DNA from: Prevotella sp.
GTDB taxonomy: Bacteria > Bacteroidota > Bacteroidia > Bacteroidales > Bacteroidaceae
Assembly: GCA_022781445.1 (NCBI GenBank)
Contig: JALETQ010000005.1
Location: 40,300 to 104,299, forward strand
Direction of reading: 5' to 3'
Length of the DNA: 64,000 nucleotides
Both the position numbers and the translations under genes were made by a program. The stretch's first letter is position 1. Each line of letters opens with the position of its first letter. Positions 1 to 9,515 of this stretch are shown one piece after another. Below the pieces are notes generated by a model. That model was not told where the DNA came from. It saw only the letters and a program-made list of their open reading frames with translations, and searched no databases.

Positions 1-1256
1 AACGCTTCGGCGACAAGGTGAACGTGAATCTCACCGACAAGGTGAGGAACGGCAAAGTGATGGCCGACCAAGGCATCATCGCCGGCTGTTCGGGCGGTAC
101 TTACGACAACTTGAGCGAGGCTGCTGCCATCCTGAAAGGCAGGTCGGTGGGCAACGACTACTTCACGATGTCGGCCTATCCGCAATCGGTACCCGTCTAC
201 ATGGCGACCACGCGCAACCACATTGCCGAGGAATTGCTCGAAGCCGGCGTGGTCATCAAGCCGGCTTTCTGCGGTCCGTGTTTCGGTGCGGGCGACGTAC
301 CGTCAAACAACGGTCTGAGCATACGCCACACCACGCGCAATTTTCCCAACCGCGAAGGTTCGAAGCCCGGACAGGGACAGATTTCGCTCGTGGCACTGAT
401 GGACGCACGTTCCATTGCCGCAACGGCAGCCAACGGAGGCATCATCACGGCGGCCACCGACGTGGAATACGAAGATACCCACAAGCCTTACGGCTATGAT
501 GCGAAGATTTATGAGCGACGCGTTTTCAACGGCTTCGGCAAGGAAAACCGCGACGAAGAACTCCGCTATGGCCCCAACATCAAAGACTGGCCCAAGATGT
601 ACGCCATGCAAGACAACATGCTGCTGGAACTGGCAGCCGTCATCCACGACCCCGTCACGACCACCGACGAACTGATACCCTCGGGCGAAACGTCGAGCTA
701 CCGCTCCAATCCGCTGAAGCTGTCCGAGTTTGCCCTTTCGCGCCGTGTCCCCGAATATGTGGGCATCAGCAAGCGCATTCAGTCCGACGATCTGAACCGT
801 CGCGCCGGCAACTGTCCCGATCATGTCAGAAAGGCATTGGATGCCGTGGGAGCTTCGCCCGACAACACCTCGTTCGGATCGTGTGTCTTTGCCAACCGCC
901 CCGGCGACGGCTCGGCCCGCGAGCAGGCTGCATCGTGCCAGAAGGTTCTGGGCGGCGATGCCAACATCTGTTATGAGTATGCCACCAAGCGTTATCGCAG
1001 CAACTGTATCAACTGGGGTATCGTGCCGTTCACCATTGCCCCCGATACACCGTTCGACTACCAAGCGGGCGACCATGTGTTCGTTCCGGGCATCCGCGAT
1101 GCCATACTCTCGGGCAAGGAGCAAATCGATGCCAAAGTCATCACCGCACAAGGCGTGAAAGACATCCGCCTGTTCTTCACCAACCTCACGCAGGACGAGC
1201 GAACCATCCTCGCCGAAGGCTGTCTGATGAACTACTATGCCGCACAAAAGAAGTAA
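1..1256 (+). CDS. Aconitate hydratase family protein, C-terminal part (5' truncated by the window)
   Basis: The frame is open from base 3 and enters from upstream, so the N-terminal part is outside the window. Aconitase isomerises citrate to isocitrate on a [4Fe-4S] cluster. Three candidate cluster cysteines are visible in the family pattern: one in GCSGGTYDN and two in CGPC about 60 residues later. Near the C-terminus, [20 protein letters not shown] occupies the swivel-domain position that supplies the active-site Ser/Arg pair. The sequence resembles the Bacteroidetes hydratases related to mitochondrial-type aconitase more than AcnB. It lies 37 bases before the isocitrate dehydrogenase gene, and the two are probably one operon carrying the oxidative branch from citrate to 2-oxoglutarate. 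Confidence 0.88.
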   Translation, partial: RFGDKVNVNLTDKVRNGKVMADQGIIAGCSGGTYDNLSEAAAILKGRSVGNDYFTMSAYPQSVPVYMATTRNHIAEELLEAGVVIKPAFCGPCFGAGDVPSNNGLSIRHTTRNFPNREGSKPGQGQISLVALMDARSIAATAANGGIITAATDVEYEDTHKPYGYDAKIYERRVFNGFGKENRDEELRYGPNIKDWPKMYAMQDNMLLELAAVIHDPVTTTDELIPSGETSSYRSNPLKLSEFALSRRVPEYVGISKRIQSDDLNRRAGNCPDHVRKALDAVGASPDNTSFGSCVFANRPGDGSAREQAASCQKVLGGDANICYEYATKRYRSNCINWGIVPFTIAPDTPFDYQAGDHVFVPGIRDAILSGKEQIDAKVITAQGVKDIRLFFTNLTQDERTILAEGCLMNYYAAQKK

Positions 1257-1293
1257 AACACAACTATACCATTCACTTATTATACAACCAACT

Positions 1294-2505
1294 ATGGAAA
1301 AGATTAAAATGACGACTCCCTTGGTGGAGATGGACGGCGACGAGATGACTCGCATCTTGTGGACGATGATCAAAGACGAACTCATCCTGCCTTTTGTCGA
1401 ACTGAAAACCGAGTATTATGATTTGGGACTGCCCAAACGCGACGAGACACGCGACCAAATCACGATCGACTCTGCCGAAGCCACAAAGAAATACGGCGTG
1501 GCCGTGAAGTGTGCCACCATCACGCCCAACGCCAAGCGCATGGACGAGTATAAACTCCACGAAATGTGGAGAAGCCCCAACGGTACCATTCGCTCCATTC
1601 TCGACGGAACGGTATTCAGAGCGCCCATCACCATTCCCTCCATCAAACCTGCCGTGAAGAGCTGGGAGAAGCCCATCACCATTGCCCGTCATGCCTATGG
1701 CGACGTGTATAAAGGCGTGGAAATACGTGTCAACGAACCCGGCGTTGCCAAAATGGTCTTTGAGGGTGCAAGCGGAGCAAGGGAAGAAGTGGTCATTCAG
1801 GAATTTAAGGGCGAGGGTGTATTGCAGGGAATGCACAACACCGACAAATCCATCCGCTCGTTTGCCCACTCCTGCTTCAAATATGCCATCGATACCCGTC
1901 AAGATCTGTGGTTTGCCACCAAAGACACCATTTCTAAGAAATATGATGCCCGATTCCGGGAAATCTTTGAAGAAGTGTATGAAAAAGACTACAAGCAGGC
2001 TTTCGAGGCCGAAGGCTTGGAATATTTCTACACACTCATCGACGATGCCGTGGCACGTGTGATGCGCAGCAAGGGCGGATACATCTGGGCATGCAAAAAC
2101 TACGACGGCGACGTCATGAGCGACATGGTATCGACTGCTTTCGGTTCCTTGGCTATGATGACCAGTGTGTTAGTAAGTCCTGACGGCAACTACGAATTCG
2201 AGGCTGCCCACGGCACCGTGACGCGCCACTACTACAAGTATCTGCAGGGCGAAGAGACTTCGACCAACCCGATGGCAACCATCTTTGCATGGTCGGGGGC
2301 ACTGCGCAAACGCGGAGAGAAAGACGGCATCGATGCACTCGTCAATTTCGGCAACCAACTCGAAGGTGCCTGCTTCGATACGCTCAACGAAGGAATCGTG
2401 ACCAAAGACCTCGTCAATCTGGTGGAAGGCATGACTCCGAAGGCTGTCAACTCGGCAAACTTCATCAAAGCCATCCGCGAAAGACTCGAAAAACGATTGG
2501 GGTAA
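1294..2505 (+). CDS. icd: NADP-dependent isocitrate dehydrogenase, eukaryotic-type homodimeric family
   Basis: This 403-residue enzyme oxidatively decarboxylates isocitrate to 2-oxoglutarate with NADP+. It starts at [20 protein letters not shown], since the family's N-terminal strand begins there. Visible motifs are [16 protein letters not shown] (isocitrate binding), [10 protein letters not shown], and the late [12 protein letters not shown] coenzyme segment. The length and motifs match the cytosolic/mitochondrial-like NADP-IDH family rather than the E. coli Icd family. It follows the aconitase gene and supplies NADPH and 2-oxoglutarate for biosynthesis. Its TAA stop is also the start of an intergenic palindromic element. 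Confidence 0.95.
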   Translation: MEKIKMTTPLVEMDGDEMTRILWTMIKDELILPFVELKTEYYDLGLPKRDETRDQITIDSAEATKKYGVAVKCATITPNAKRMDEYKLHEMWRSPNGTIRSILDGTVFRAPITIPSIKPAVKSWEKPITIARHAYGDVYKGVEIRVNEPGVAKMVFEGASGAREEVVIQEFKGEGVLQGMHNTDKSIRSFAHSCFKYAIDTRQDLWFATKDTISKKYDARFREIFEEVYEKDYKQAFEAEGLEYFYTLIDDAVARVMRSKGGYIWACKNYDGDVMSDMVSTAFGSLAMMTSVLVSPDGNYEFEAAHGTVTRHYYKYLQGEETSTNPMATIFAWSGALRKRGEKDGIDALVNFGNQLEGACFDTLNEGIVTKDLVNLVEGMTPKAVNSANFIKAIRERLEKRLG

Positions 2506-2704
2506 CCCGCAAGCGGTCATCGGAAACCGGATCGCTTTCGTCCGCATGTCGGGATGACGGGATGTCGTTCTTGTCGAAGGCTCTACAGGAAACGTCGAGA
2601 GACAAAGACTGCCACGGAATCCGCAAGCGGATGAAAGCGGACGGGAAGTGCCATGAACGGCATGAGACGTGAGGGCAAAACGCTCTCATGACCGATCGGG
2701 GATT
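2504..2704 (-). repeat. Long-palindrome intergenic element, copy 1
   Basis: About 200 bases, degenerate. Its ends are AACCCGCAAGCGGTCAT and CTCATGACCGATCGGGG, an imperfect inverted repeat. The inner blocks (GCGGACGGGAAGTGCCATGA and the following ACGGCATGA) match the other copies. The strand given is an arbitrary orientation: copies marked - share one order of internal blocks, and copies marked + are reversed. The left end overlaps the icd stop codon. Confidence 0.6.
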
Positions 2705-2885
2705 AAGGATTATACACTTTGAAGATACTGTCGGCGGCATGATCGTCGCCGGCAGACTCTTCTTTCCGAGATGAAACATCCATCCGGAAAAGACAGCACA
2801 GATGTCACCATTTCCCACACCCACCGGTCAAGCCGGAAAACAACGGCATCGATGGAAGTTTCGAGAACAGGGTGAAAGCTGGATT

Positions 2886-3086
2886 TACCTCAAAGCGGTC
2901 ATAAGATTCCGGGTCGGTATCGTTTGACGGTCGGGAAGTATGATTGTCGGTGTGTTGCAGGCATTGCGGGCTACGGCAAGACAAAACGACAAACAAGATG
3001 CCGGCAAGCGAACGAAATCGGGCGGGAAATGACATGAACGGCATGAAATGCAGAAACATATGCTCCCATGACCGATTGGGATTGAA
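2886..3086 (-). repeat. Long-palindrome intergenic element, copy 2
   Basis: The well-conserved centre GTTGCAGGCATTGCGGGCTA is followed by CGGCAAGACAAAACGAC, and the outer block ATGACATGAACGGCATGAAA is typical. The right end, CCATGACCGATTGGGATT, mirrors the left end CCTCAAAGCGGTCAT. The left flank at 2848-2885 (GAAGTTTCGAGAACAGGGTG) resembles the right flank of copy 3, so the repeated unit may sometimes be longer than 200 bp. Confidence 0.75.
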
Positions 3087-3172
3087 CACTCCGGTGACAG
3101 AGTTGGGTTCAGGTTGAAAATCCGTGTCCTTTTGTATCGATCGTTCGGGCCGTTCCGGGAGGGCGTTGAGAA

Positions 3173-3290
3173 GTCCAAAGGTTGTGCCTCACAAGTCCAA
3201 AGGTTGTGCCTCACAAGTCCAAAGGTTGTGCCCCACAAGTCCAAAGGTTGTCGGGCACGAGTCCAAAGGTTGTCGGCGAACTGTTTCATT
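3173..3290. repeat. Tandem array, 22-bp period, five units plus a partial (array 1)
   Basis: Units begin at 3173, 3195, 3217, 3239 and 3261, exactly 22 bases apart. Each begins with the constant core GTCCAAAGGTTGT. The last 9 bases vary: GCCTCACAA twice, then GCCCCACAA, CGGGCACGA and CGGCGAACT. The constant-then-variable layout and fixed period differ from a simple decaying tandem repeat. It lies 87 bases right of palindromic element copy 2. The period is not a multiple of 3, so the array does not encode a peptide repeat. Confidence 0.9.
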
Positions 3291-3639
3291 CCTCCGATAA
3301 TCCAATCTTTAACATCCCCCTTGACACTCTCACTGTCACCAACCCGAACCGGGCATGATTATTTCCCCTTCGGTCGCGGGCCATGACAACATCCGGCGAT
3401 CGTGACAGACCTTTTATCCGAACCGGCATCGAAAAACGGTCACAATGCAGCATCAAGAACAAGAAACTTTCAAGTCCGGACGATGACAAGAGAGCATGGT
3501 TTCATGCGGTTCATCCGAATATCGCGTACCGGCGAATTAACGGTCATCTATCTGATTCATAACACGATACAAACGATATAGACTTTACATTCCGGCCTTC
3601 TGGACAACGCAACATCACAATAGCAAGAACGATGCTTGC
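3291..3639. other. Intergenic stretch without recognised features
   Basis: Between tandem array 1 and the promoter of the SudBA gene I see no convincing reading frame, RNA gene or strong hairpin. Confidence 0.5.
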
Positions 3640-3666
3640 TTGTTTCGGAAGTAATTACTACCTTTG
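3640..3666 (+). promoter_or_regulatory. Bacteroidetes-type promoter for the SudBA gene
   Basis: TACCTTTG at 3659-3666 matches the -7 box TAnnTTTG. TTG at 3640-3642 is correctly spaced as the -33 element. The start codon at 3826 leaves a leader of about 150 bases. Confidence 0.7.
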
Positions 3667-3825
3667 CAACAAGAAAAACAGCAAATCTACCCGATGAAGA
3701 AGAGCAAGAGCTGCATCCGGATGTCAGCCACGGTGGGACATATCGGCTTCGGCTGCCCCGCAGCCGTCTGATTCCGTCGTCACACCACTTCCGCCTTCTT
3801 CACCCGAAAACATCAAACAAACATT

Positions 3826-6180
3826 ATGAATAAGATTATTCGCAAGGAGCAGTTCTCAGAAAAAGTATTCCTCTATGAAGTGGAAGCTCCGCTGATTGCC
3901 AAGAGCCGCAAAGCAGGCAACTTCGTGATCGTCCGCGTTGGTAAAAAAGGCGAACGCGTACCACTCACCATCGCAGGTGCCGACCTTCAAAAAGGCACCA
4001 TCACCCTCGTGGTACAGGCAGTCGGACTGTCGACCATCAAACTGTCGCACCTCAACGAGGGCGACTACATCGACGATGTGGTAGGCCCCCTCGGAAACCC
4101 GACACACATCGAAAACTACGGTACGGTGGTTTGTGCCGGAGGCGGAGTGGGCGTGGCACCGATGCTGCCCATCATCCAAGCCCTGAAAGCTGCCGGCAAC
4201 AGAGTGCTGTCGGTACTCGCCGGACGTACCAAAGAACTGATCATCCTCGAAGACGAAGTCAGAAAGCACAGCGATGAAGTCATCATCATGACCGATGATG
4301 GTTCATACGGCGAGAAAGGCGTGGTCACGGTAGGTATGGAAAAACTCATCAACCGCGAAAAAATCGACAAGGTATTTGCCATCGGCCCTGCCATCATGAT
4401 GAAGTTCTGCTGTCAACTGACCAAGAAATACGATATTCCCACCGAGGTGTCGCTCAACACCATCATGGTCGACGGCACCGGCATGTGCGGAGCCTGCCGG
4501 CTCACCATCGGCGGCGAGACGAAGTTTGTCTGCATTGACGGACCGGAGTTTGACGGATTCAAAGTGGACTGGGACGAAATGCTCAAGCGCATGAACACTT
4601 TCAAAAAGGTGGAACTCGACGAAGTGGAGCATTACGAAGACCACGTAGACAGGGCGGATACTGATTCGGCATCAACGATAAAAATGGCTGAAACACCCGA
4701 TGCAGGTGCTGCCGACACTCCCGTCGACGAACTCACCGACAGGGATGCGGCATGGCGCAAGGAACTGCGCACGGTGATGAAGCCCAAAGAACGCACCAAA
4801 ATCGAACGCGTCGTCATGCCCGAACTCGACCCGACCTATCGTGCCACCACGAGAACCGAAGAGGTGAACACCGGACTGACCAAGGAAATGGCAATGACCG
4901 AAGCCAAACGCTGTCTCGACTGTGCCAAACCGACGTGCATGGAGGGCTGCCCCGTAAGCATCAACATTCCCTCATTCATCAAGAACATCGAACGCGGAGA
5001 CATTCTCGCCGCAGCCAAAGTTCTGAAAGCCACCTCCTCGCTTCCCGCTGTCTGCGGTCGTGTATGCCCGCAGGAAAAGCAATGCGAAAGCAAATGTATT
5101 CATCTCAAGATGAACGAGCCGGCAGTTGCCATCGGCAACCTCGAACGATTTGCTGCCGACTACGAACGCGAAAGCGGACAGATTTCCACCCCCGAAATGG
5201 CACCGGCAAACAACATCAAAGTGGCTGTCGTGGGGTCGGGACCGGCAGGACTGAGCTTCGCCGGCGACATGGCGAAACTCGGATACGACGTGACCGTGTT
5301 TGAAGCACTCCATGAAATCGGAGGCGTTCTCAAATACGGCATCCCCGAATTCAGACTTCCCAACCGCATCGTCGATGTGGAAATCGAGAACCTCAAGAAA
5401 ATGGGCGTACACTTCGAAACCGACTGCATCATCGGCAAGACCATCAGTATAGACGAGCTCAAGGCAAAAGACTTCCAGGGAGTCTTCATCGGTTCGGGGG
5501 CCGGACTGCCCAACTTCATGGACATACCGGGCGAGAACAGCCTGAACATCATGTCGTCCAACGAATACCTCACCCGCATCAACCTGATGGATGCCGCCGA
5601 TCCGCATTCGGACACACCCATCAACAACGCCAAGCGCGTGATGGTGGTAGGCGGCGGAAATACAGCAATGGACTCCTGCCGCACGGCAAAACGCCTCGGT
5701 GCCGACGTCATGCTCGTTTACAGAAGATCGGAAGAGGAAATGCCTGCCCGCTTGGAAGAAGTGAAGCATGCCAAGGAAGAAGGAATCGACTTCAAGACCC
5801 TCCACAATCCCATCGAATACATTGCCGATGAAAACGGAGCGGTCAAACAAGCCGTCCTACAGGTGATGCAGCTCGGAGAGCCGGATGCTGACGGGCGCAG
5901 AAGACCCGAACCCGTCAAAGGCAAAACTATCACGGTGGATGTCGACCAAGTCATCGTCGCCATCGGCGTCTCACCCAACCCATTGGTACCGAAGAGCGTC
6001 GAAGGATTGCAGCTCGGGCGAAAGAATACCATCAACGTCGACGAGTCGATGCGCAGTTCCATTCCTTTCATCTATGCCGGCGGTGACATCGTGCGCGGTG
6101 GGGCAACCGTTATCCTTGCGATGGGTGACGGGCGCAAGGCTGCCGCCAACATGCACGAGCAGCTCTCCTCTGCCCGCTGA
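3826..6180 (+). CDS. Fused SudB-SudA / NfnAB-like NAD(P)H:ferredoxin oxidoreductase (annotated in many genomes as a glutamate synthase-like fusion)
   Basis: This 784-residue fusion has two parts. Residues 1 to about 275 are a SudB/NfnA-like FAD/NAD module, with CAGGGVGVAP near residue 102 and a cluster segment DGTGMCGAC with cysteines 221, 224 and 236 (Asp-plus-three-Cys [2Fe-2S] type). Residues 320-784 are SudA/NfnB, homologous to the glutamate synthase small subunit, with cysteines 363, 366, 371 and 375 in CLDCAKPTCMEGC, a second cluster motif VCGRVCPQEKQCESKC, and the FAD dinucleotide fold VAVVGSGPAGLSF. The family couples NADH, NADPH and ferredoxin, or reduces polysulfide. No large glutamate synthase subunit is nearby, so a role in glutamate synthesis is not supported. 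The linker (about 275-310) is acidic and low in complexity. Confidence 0.88.
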   Translation: MNKIIRKEQFSEKVFLYEVEAPLIAKSRKAGNFVIVRVGKKGERVPLTIAGADLQKGTITLVVQAVGLSTIKLSHLNEGDYIDDVVGPLGNPTHIENYGTVVCAGGGVGVAPMLPIIQALKAAGNRVLSVLAGRTKELIILEDEVRKHSDEVIIMTDDGSYGEKGVVTVGMEKLINREKIDKVFAIGPAIMMKFCCQLTKKYDIPTEVSLNTIMVDGTGMCGACRLTIGGETKFVCIDGPEFDGFKVDWDEMLKRMNTFKKVELDEVEHYEDHVDRADTDSASTIKMAETPDAGAADTPVDELTDRDAAWRKELRTVMKPKERTKIERVVMPELDPTYRATTRTEEVNTGLTKEMAMTEAKRCLDCAKPTCMEGCPVSINIPSFIKNIERGDILAAAKVLKATSSLPAVCGRVCPQEKQCESKCIHLKMNEPAVAIGNLERFAADYERESGQISTPEMAPANNIKVAVVGSGPAGLSFAGDMAKLGYDVTVFEALHEIGGVLKYGIPEFRLPNRIVDVEIENLKKMGVHFETDCIIGKTISIDELKAKDFQGVFIGSGAGLPNFMDIPGENSLNIMSSNEYLTRINLMDAADPHSDTPINNAKRVMVVGGGNTAMDSCRTAKRLGADVMLVYRRSEEEMPARLEEVKHAKEEGIDFKTLHNPIEYIADENGAVKQAVLQVMQLGEPDADGRRRPEPVKGKTITVDVDQVIVAIGVSPNPLVPKSVEGLQLGRKNTINVDESMRSSIPFIYAGGDIVRGGATVILAMGDGRKAAANMHEQLSSAR

Positions 6181-6286
6181 CAATCTTCAGGCTCTCACGG
6201 ACACCGTTCGCCAGTGGGAAGATGAAGATTCGGGGCAACCCTTGACCTCAACTCGTGGAACTCCACGGGCATACAACCCGCAAAAG

Positions 6287-6335
6287 CACCCGCAACCAAA
6301 CAGAATGCCATGTTCTATTGGTTGCGGGTGTTTCG
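6287..6335 (+). terminator. Rho-independent terminator after the SudBA gene
   Basis: A perfect 13-bp stem, CACCCGCAACCAA with TTGGTTGCGGGTG, has an 18-base loop and is followed by a T-rich stretch. It lies about 107 bases after the stop codon. Confidence 0.75.
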
Positions 6336-6580
6336 GGTTTTGACCGAAGAAAAGCCATCAATGAATTGGCATTGCACTCATGTGACATGATAAAAGCGAC
6401 AGAGTTCGACCGATGGAAACCCCGACTTCTATCCGTTATACCATATATAATATACATAATCAGACGGCGAACGATATAGCAAGAAGCATCATCATACAAG
6501 CTGTTTGCGCAAACAAATCCGGACAAAACCCTCCCAAATGCCCATTAAACAGGCTTTTCCCCATTTATTTTCACTATTTG

Positions 6581-6612
6581 TTTGGAGGTATCAAGTTTTT
6601 TTTATTACTTTG
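6581..6612 (+). promoter_or_regulatory. Promoter for the OmpA-family gene
   Basis: TTTG at 6581-6584 is followed 20 bases later by TTACTTTG (6605-6612), one mismatch from TAnnTTTG. The surrounding tract is AT-rich and the leader is about 45 bases, as expected for an abundant outer-membrane protein. Confidence 0.65.
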
Positions 6613-6662
6613 CACCCAGAATAGTATATATAGAATTCAAACCTTTTATAAATTAATTAAAG

Positions 6663-7781
6663 ATGAAAAAGTTAGTACTTTTATGTGCTGTCGCTGCAAT
6701 GACAGCTTCTGTATCTGCCCAGACTGTTACAGAAAGTAAAACGTTTGACAACGTTTACATTGGCGTCAATGGCGGTCTTGCCACCAAAGCAACCGGTCAC
6801 GAATGGATGAACGACCTCAACTCTAACGCAGGTCTTCGCATCGGACGTTGGTTCACCCCGGTGTTCGGTCTTGCTGTTGAGAGCAATGCTTACTTCTCAA
6901 ACAAGCCCTTCGGAACAAACCATACTTTCGTTCGTTTCCTGAACACCTCTCTCTTGGGAACCGTTAACTTCAGCAACTGGTTCGGTCGCTATCCCGGTGA
7001 ACCCCGCAGCTTCGAAGTAGTCGGTGTTTATGGTCTTGGCTGGGGACACGTATTCGGTAACCCCTACCACGAAATGAATACTGCTGCCGGTACTGTCAAG
7101 ATTCCTTCTATCGCCAACCGCAACAACGTTACCTCTAAAGCCGGTTTGGACTTCGTGTTCAACTTGGGTAATGACAAGGCATGGCAATTCTATGTAGAGC
7201 CTGCAGTTGTTTGGGGCTTGAATGACGCTAACGGTAAAGTTAACGGCGAACACTACGCCACTGTAGGCAAGAGCGGTGTTGAATACAACCTCAACCGTGC
7301 TTTCGTTCAACTGAACGCCGGTTTCATCTACAAGTTCAAGAACTCTAACGGAACTCACAACTTCACCGTTGCCAAACTCTACGATCAAGAAGAAATTGAC
7401 CGTTTGAACGGCATCATCAACGACCTCCGCAACCGTCCTGTTCAAGAGAAGATCGTTGAAAAAGTAGTTACCAAGGAAGTTCCCGTAGGTAAGGAAGTCA
7501 AAGTTGAAAACCTCGTATTCGTAACCTTCGCTCAAGGTAAGTCTGCTTTGACCAAGGAAGCCAAGAAAGCTCTTGATGCCGTTAACTCCGGTGCCCGTGT
7601 ACAAATCGTAGGTACAGCTTCTCCTGAAGGAAACGCGGCTCTCAACCAAAAACTCTCTCAAAACCGTGCCAACGCTGTTGCCGAATACCTCAAAGGTCGT
7701 GGCGTAGTTGTTGACGAAGCTGTTGGTAAGGGTGTTCAAGGTACAACCTCTAACCGCTTGGCTATCGTTTACGTGAAATAA
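6663..7781 (+). CDS. OmpA family outer membrane protein
   Basis: This 372-residue protein begins with a signal peptide (MKKLVLLCAVAAMTASVSAQ). Residues 25-240 are rich in alternating strands and form the outer-membrane barrel. A short charged, possibly coiled segment around residues 245-275 leads to a C-terminal OmpA domain (about 280-372) ending in the peptidoglycan-binding pattern GTASPEGNAALNQKLSQNRA. It most likely anchors the outer membrane to peptidoglycan, like the major OmpA-type proteins of Porphyromonas and Bacteroides. It stands alone between its own promoter and a strong terminator, and its codon use suggests high expression. Confidence 0.92.
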   Translation: MKKLVLLCAVAAMTASVSAQTVTESKTFDNVYIGVNGGLATKATGHEWMNDLNSNAGLRIGRWFTPVFGLAVESNAYFSNKPFGTNHTFVRFLNTSLLGTVNFSNWFGRYPGEPRSFEVVGVYGLGWGHVFGNPYHEMNTAAGTVKIPSIANRNNVTSKAGLDFVFNLGNDKAWQFYVEPAVVWGLNDANGKVNGEHYATVGKSGVEYNLNRAFVQLNAGFIYKFKNSNGTHNFTVAKLYDQEEIDRLNGIINDLRNRPVQEKIVEKVVTKEVPVGKEVKVENLVFVTFAQGKSALTKEAKKALDAVNSGARVQIVGTASPEGNAALNQKLSQNRANAVAEYLKGRGVVVDEAVGKGVQGTTSNRLAIVYVK

Positions 7782-7802
7782 GTAAGATAACCTCTATATC
7801 TC

Positions 7803-7850
7803 AAGCAGGAGATAATCCCCGACAGGGTGATTATCTCCTGCTTTGTTTAT
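7803..7850 (+). terminator. Strong intrinsic terminator after the OmpA-family gene
   Basis: A perfect 15-bp stem pairs AAGCAGGAGATAATC (7803-7817) with GATTATCTCCTGCTT (7829-7843), followed by TTGTTT. It lies 21 bases after the stop codon. Confidence 0.9.
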
Positions 7851-7937
7851 TGAACTTTCTATGATTCTATATATCGGCTCTATCGCAGGAACACGACATT
7901 TTGAAGTATGTTTCAGACAATCATTGAAAGCTTCATC

Positions 7938-8125
7938 TTATCCAAACCGAGTCATGAGAGTCCGCACCGGTATGGTTCGGCTACCGACCGACTTGACTGT
8001 TGACTTGTTGCAGGAGAATTGGGATACAACACAAACCGACAGACAAGATGACGACAAGCGGACGATATACGGCTGGGAAGTTTCGAGTACAGTGTGAAGG
8101 TTGGATTGAGCGGTCTGATAATCGA
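7938..8125 (-). repeat. Long-palindrome intergenic element, copy 3
   Basis: The left end AAACCGAGTCATGAGAG and the centre TTGTTGCAGGAG, followed by ACACAAACCGACAGACAAGATG, fit the family. The right end is degenerate. A flanking block at 8080-8107 (GAAGTTTCGAGTACAGTGTG) is shared with the left flank of copy 2. Confidence 0.6.
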
Positions 8126-8355
8126 TGCGAGAATTAAAGTTCTTCCTGCTTAAGCCCAAACCGGCAATCATGCCTATCCACCGACGGAGGAAAGACCGAA
8201 AAGGAAACCATCAGCCATAAAACACACCACACGAACATGGAGAACGCCTTATTCTGCAATATCGACACAAACATACAGGCACACCCCATGTCCGGACAAC
8301 AATTCTGAAATACGACCTATCCGTACATTGTGAATAGAAATAAGGAATAAAATAT

Positions 8356-8386
8356 TTTGTCTTTTCAAATATTAGTCCTACCTTTG
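8356..8386 (+). promoter_or_regulatory. Promoter for the tRNA-Thr/tRNA-Gly pair
   Basis: TTTG (8356-8359) and TACCTTTG (8379-8386) are separated by 19 bases. The first tRNA begins 31 bases downstream. Confidence 0.75.
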
Positions 8387-8417
8387 CAAACGCTAAAAGC
8401 AAATAAGAATCATTCAA

Positions 8418-8493
8418 GCCGATATGGCTCAGTTGGTAGAGCAATTCATTCGTAATGAATAGGTCCCCGGTTCGAGTCCGGGTATCGGCTCCA
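8418..8493 (+). tRNA. tRNA-Thr(CGT)
   Basis: The acceptor stem GCCGATA/TATCGGC, the D arm GCTCAGTTGGTAGAGC, the anticodon stem ATTCA/TGAAT around loop TTCGTAA (anticodon CGT) and the T arm GGTTCGAGTCC are all present. The CCA end is encoded. Confidence 0.95.
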
Positions 8494-8552
8494 AGGTTAT
8501 TTTGAAGTTGAATCTCATTTGCGACATCAAGCAAATCCTCACATTTTTTCAT

Positions 8553-8625
8553 GCGGAATTAGCTCAGTTGGTAGAGTACGACTTTCCCAAAGTCGGTGTC
8601 GCGAGTTCGAGTCTCGTATTCCGCT
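8553..8625 (+). tRNA. tRNA-Gly(CCC)
   Basis: The acceptor stem is GCGGAAT/ATTCCGC, the anticodon stem CGACT/AGTCG around TTCCCAA (anticodon CCC), and the T loop GTTCGAGTC. CCA is not encoded. It follows tRNA-Thr by 59 bases and is probably co-transcribed with it. Confidence 0.95.
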
Positions 8626-8760
8626 CTCTTTCCTTGTTCGGCAGCGAATCGAACAGCTTGCGATACCATTTCGCAGGATATCCGGCCGACAAGTTTCATC
8701 GAAAGGTATTTCGGTTTGAATATTCCCACACATTTACACCATATTATTATCAAAAACACT

Positions 8761-8768
8761 TACCTTTG
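8761..8768 (+). promoter_or_regulatory. Possible -7 box for the cob operon
   Basis: TACCTTTG matches TAnnTTTG exactly, but no good -33 TTG lies about 20 bases upstream. No cobalamin riboswitch is evident between here and the cobU start. Confidence 0.45.
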
Positions 8769-8854
8769 CAGGAGTAAGGCAAGCAGTCGTTTGACACAAT
8801 CGGTCACTCATGACCGCCACGCAGCATTGTCTCGAAGAGAGAAAACACAGAAGA

Positions 8855-9385
8855 ATGAAGAGAATCATACTCATTACGGGTGGACAACGGTCGGGTAAAA
8901 GTCAATATGCCGAACAATTAGCACTGTCGTTGTCCGATACTCCGGTGTATCTGGCAACCGCCCACATCTGGGACGAAGAGTTCAGACAGAGAGTGATGCG
9001 GCATCAAAAACGTCGCGGGGCGAACTGGACCAATATCGAAGAAGAGAAATATTTGAGCCACCATCGTCTCGATGATCGCGTCGTTGTCATAGACTGCATC
9101 ACCCTATGGTGTACCAACTTTTTCTTCGACAGCAATGCCACTGCCGAACAGCAGCCTTCCGTCGATGACGCTCTCGAACAACTCAAAGCGGAGTTCGACC
9201 GTTTCACACGACAAGAAGCGACCTTCATATTCGTCACCAATGAAATTGGATGTGGCGGTGTGAGCGACAACGTCATCCAACGACGCTTCACCGATTTGGA
9301 GGGATGGATGAACCAATATGTGGCATCACAAGCCGACCAAGTGGTGTGGATGGTGAGTGGCATCCCCGTTATCGTGAAAGGATAA
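8855..9385 (+). CDS. cobU: Adenosylcobinamide kinase / adenosylcobinamide-phosphate guanylyltransferase
   Basis: This 176-residue bifunctional enzyme phosphorylates adenosylcobinamide and then transfers GMP to give AdoCbi-GDP. It starts at MKRIILITGGQRSGKSQYAE, which places the P-loop GGQRSGKS at residues 9-16. The histidine in RVMRHQKRR lies at the family's guanylylation site. The C-terminal segment VTNEIGCGGV...MVSGIPVIVKG is characteristic. A longer in-frame start at 8810 would add 15 residues unlike the family. It is first of four consecutive genes that assemble the lower ligand of cobalamin, whether made de novo or salvaged. Confidence 0.95.
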   Translation: MKRIILITGGQRSGKSQYAEQLALSLSDTPVYLATAHIWDEEFRQRVMRHQKRRGANWTNIEEEKYLSHHRLDDRVVVIDCITLWCTNFFFDSNATAEQQPSVDDALEQLKAEFDRFTRQEATFIFVTNEIGCGGVSDNVIQRRFTDLEGWMNQYVASQADQVVWMVSGIPVIVKG

Positions 9386-9515
9386 ACTTCAGAATGTCAA
9401 TCGCATCATTACCTACCCTCTTCCAATTCTCACAACATTGGCAACAACTGCCCAAGCAAACCAAGAAGACACCTGCGACAGCTCACGCCCAACATACTTA
9501 ACCTGCACTATCATC

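Noticed and set aside
303..1385. 360-codon minus-strand frame opposite the aconitase gene
   Set aside because: It is a shadow of a strongly conserved plus-strand enzyme, with no recognisable protein features.
2805..3289. Open frames through the palindromic elements that share similar peptides between copies (for example LPASCLPVCLAVAR-like segments)
   Set aside because: The similarity follows from the DNA repeat. Frames, lengths and stops differ between copies, and no start or promoter is consistent.
3173..3290. CRISPR array at the 22-bp repeat
   Set aside because: The unit is too short, there are no spacers of normal length, and no cas genes lie in the window.
3636..3833. 65-codon frame in the leader of the SudBA gene
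   Set aside because: It overlaps the promoter and the SudBA start, and has no protein-like features.
8626..8854. Cobalamin riboswitch before cobU
   Set aside because: I could not find the conserved B12-box or the multi-helix layout in this short leader.
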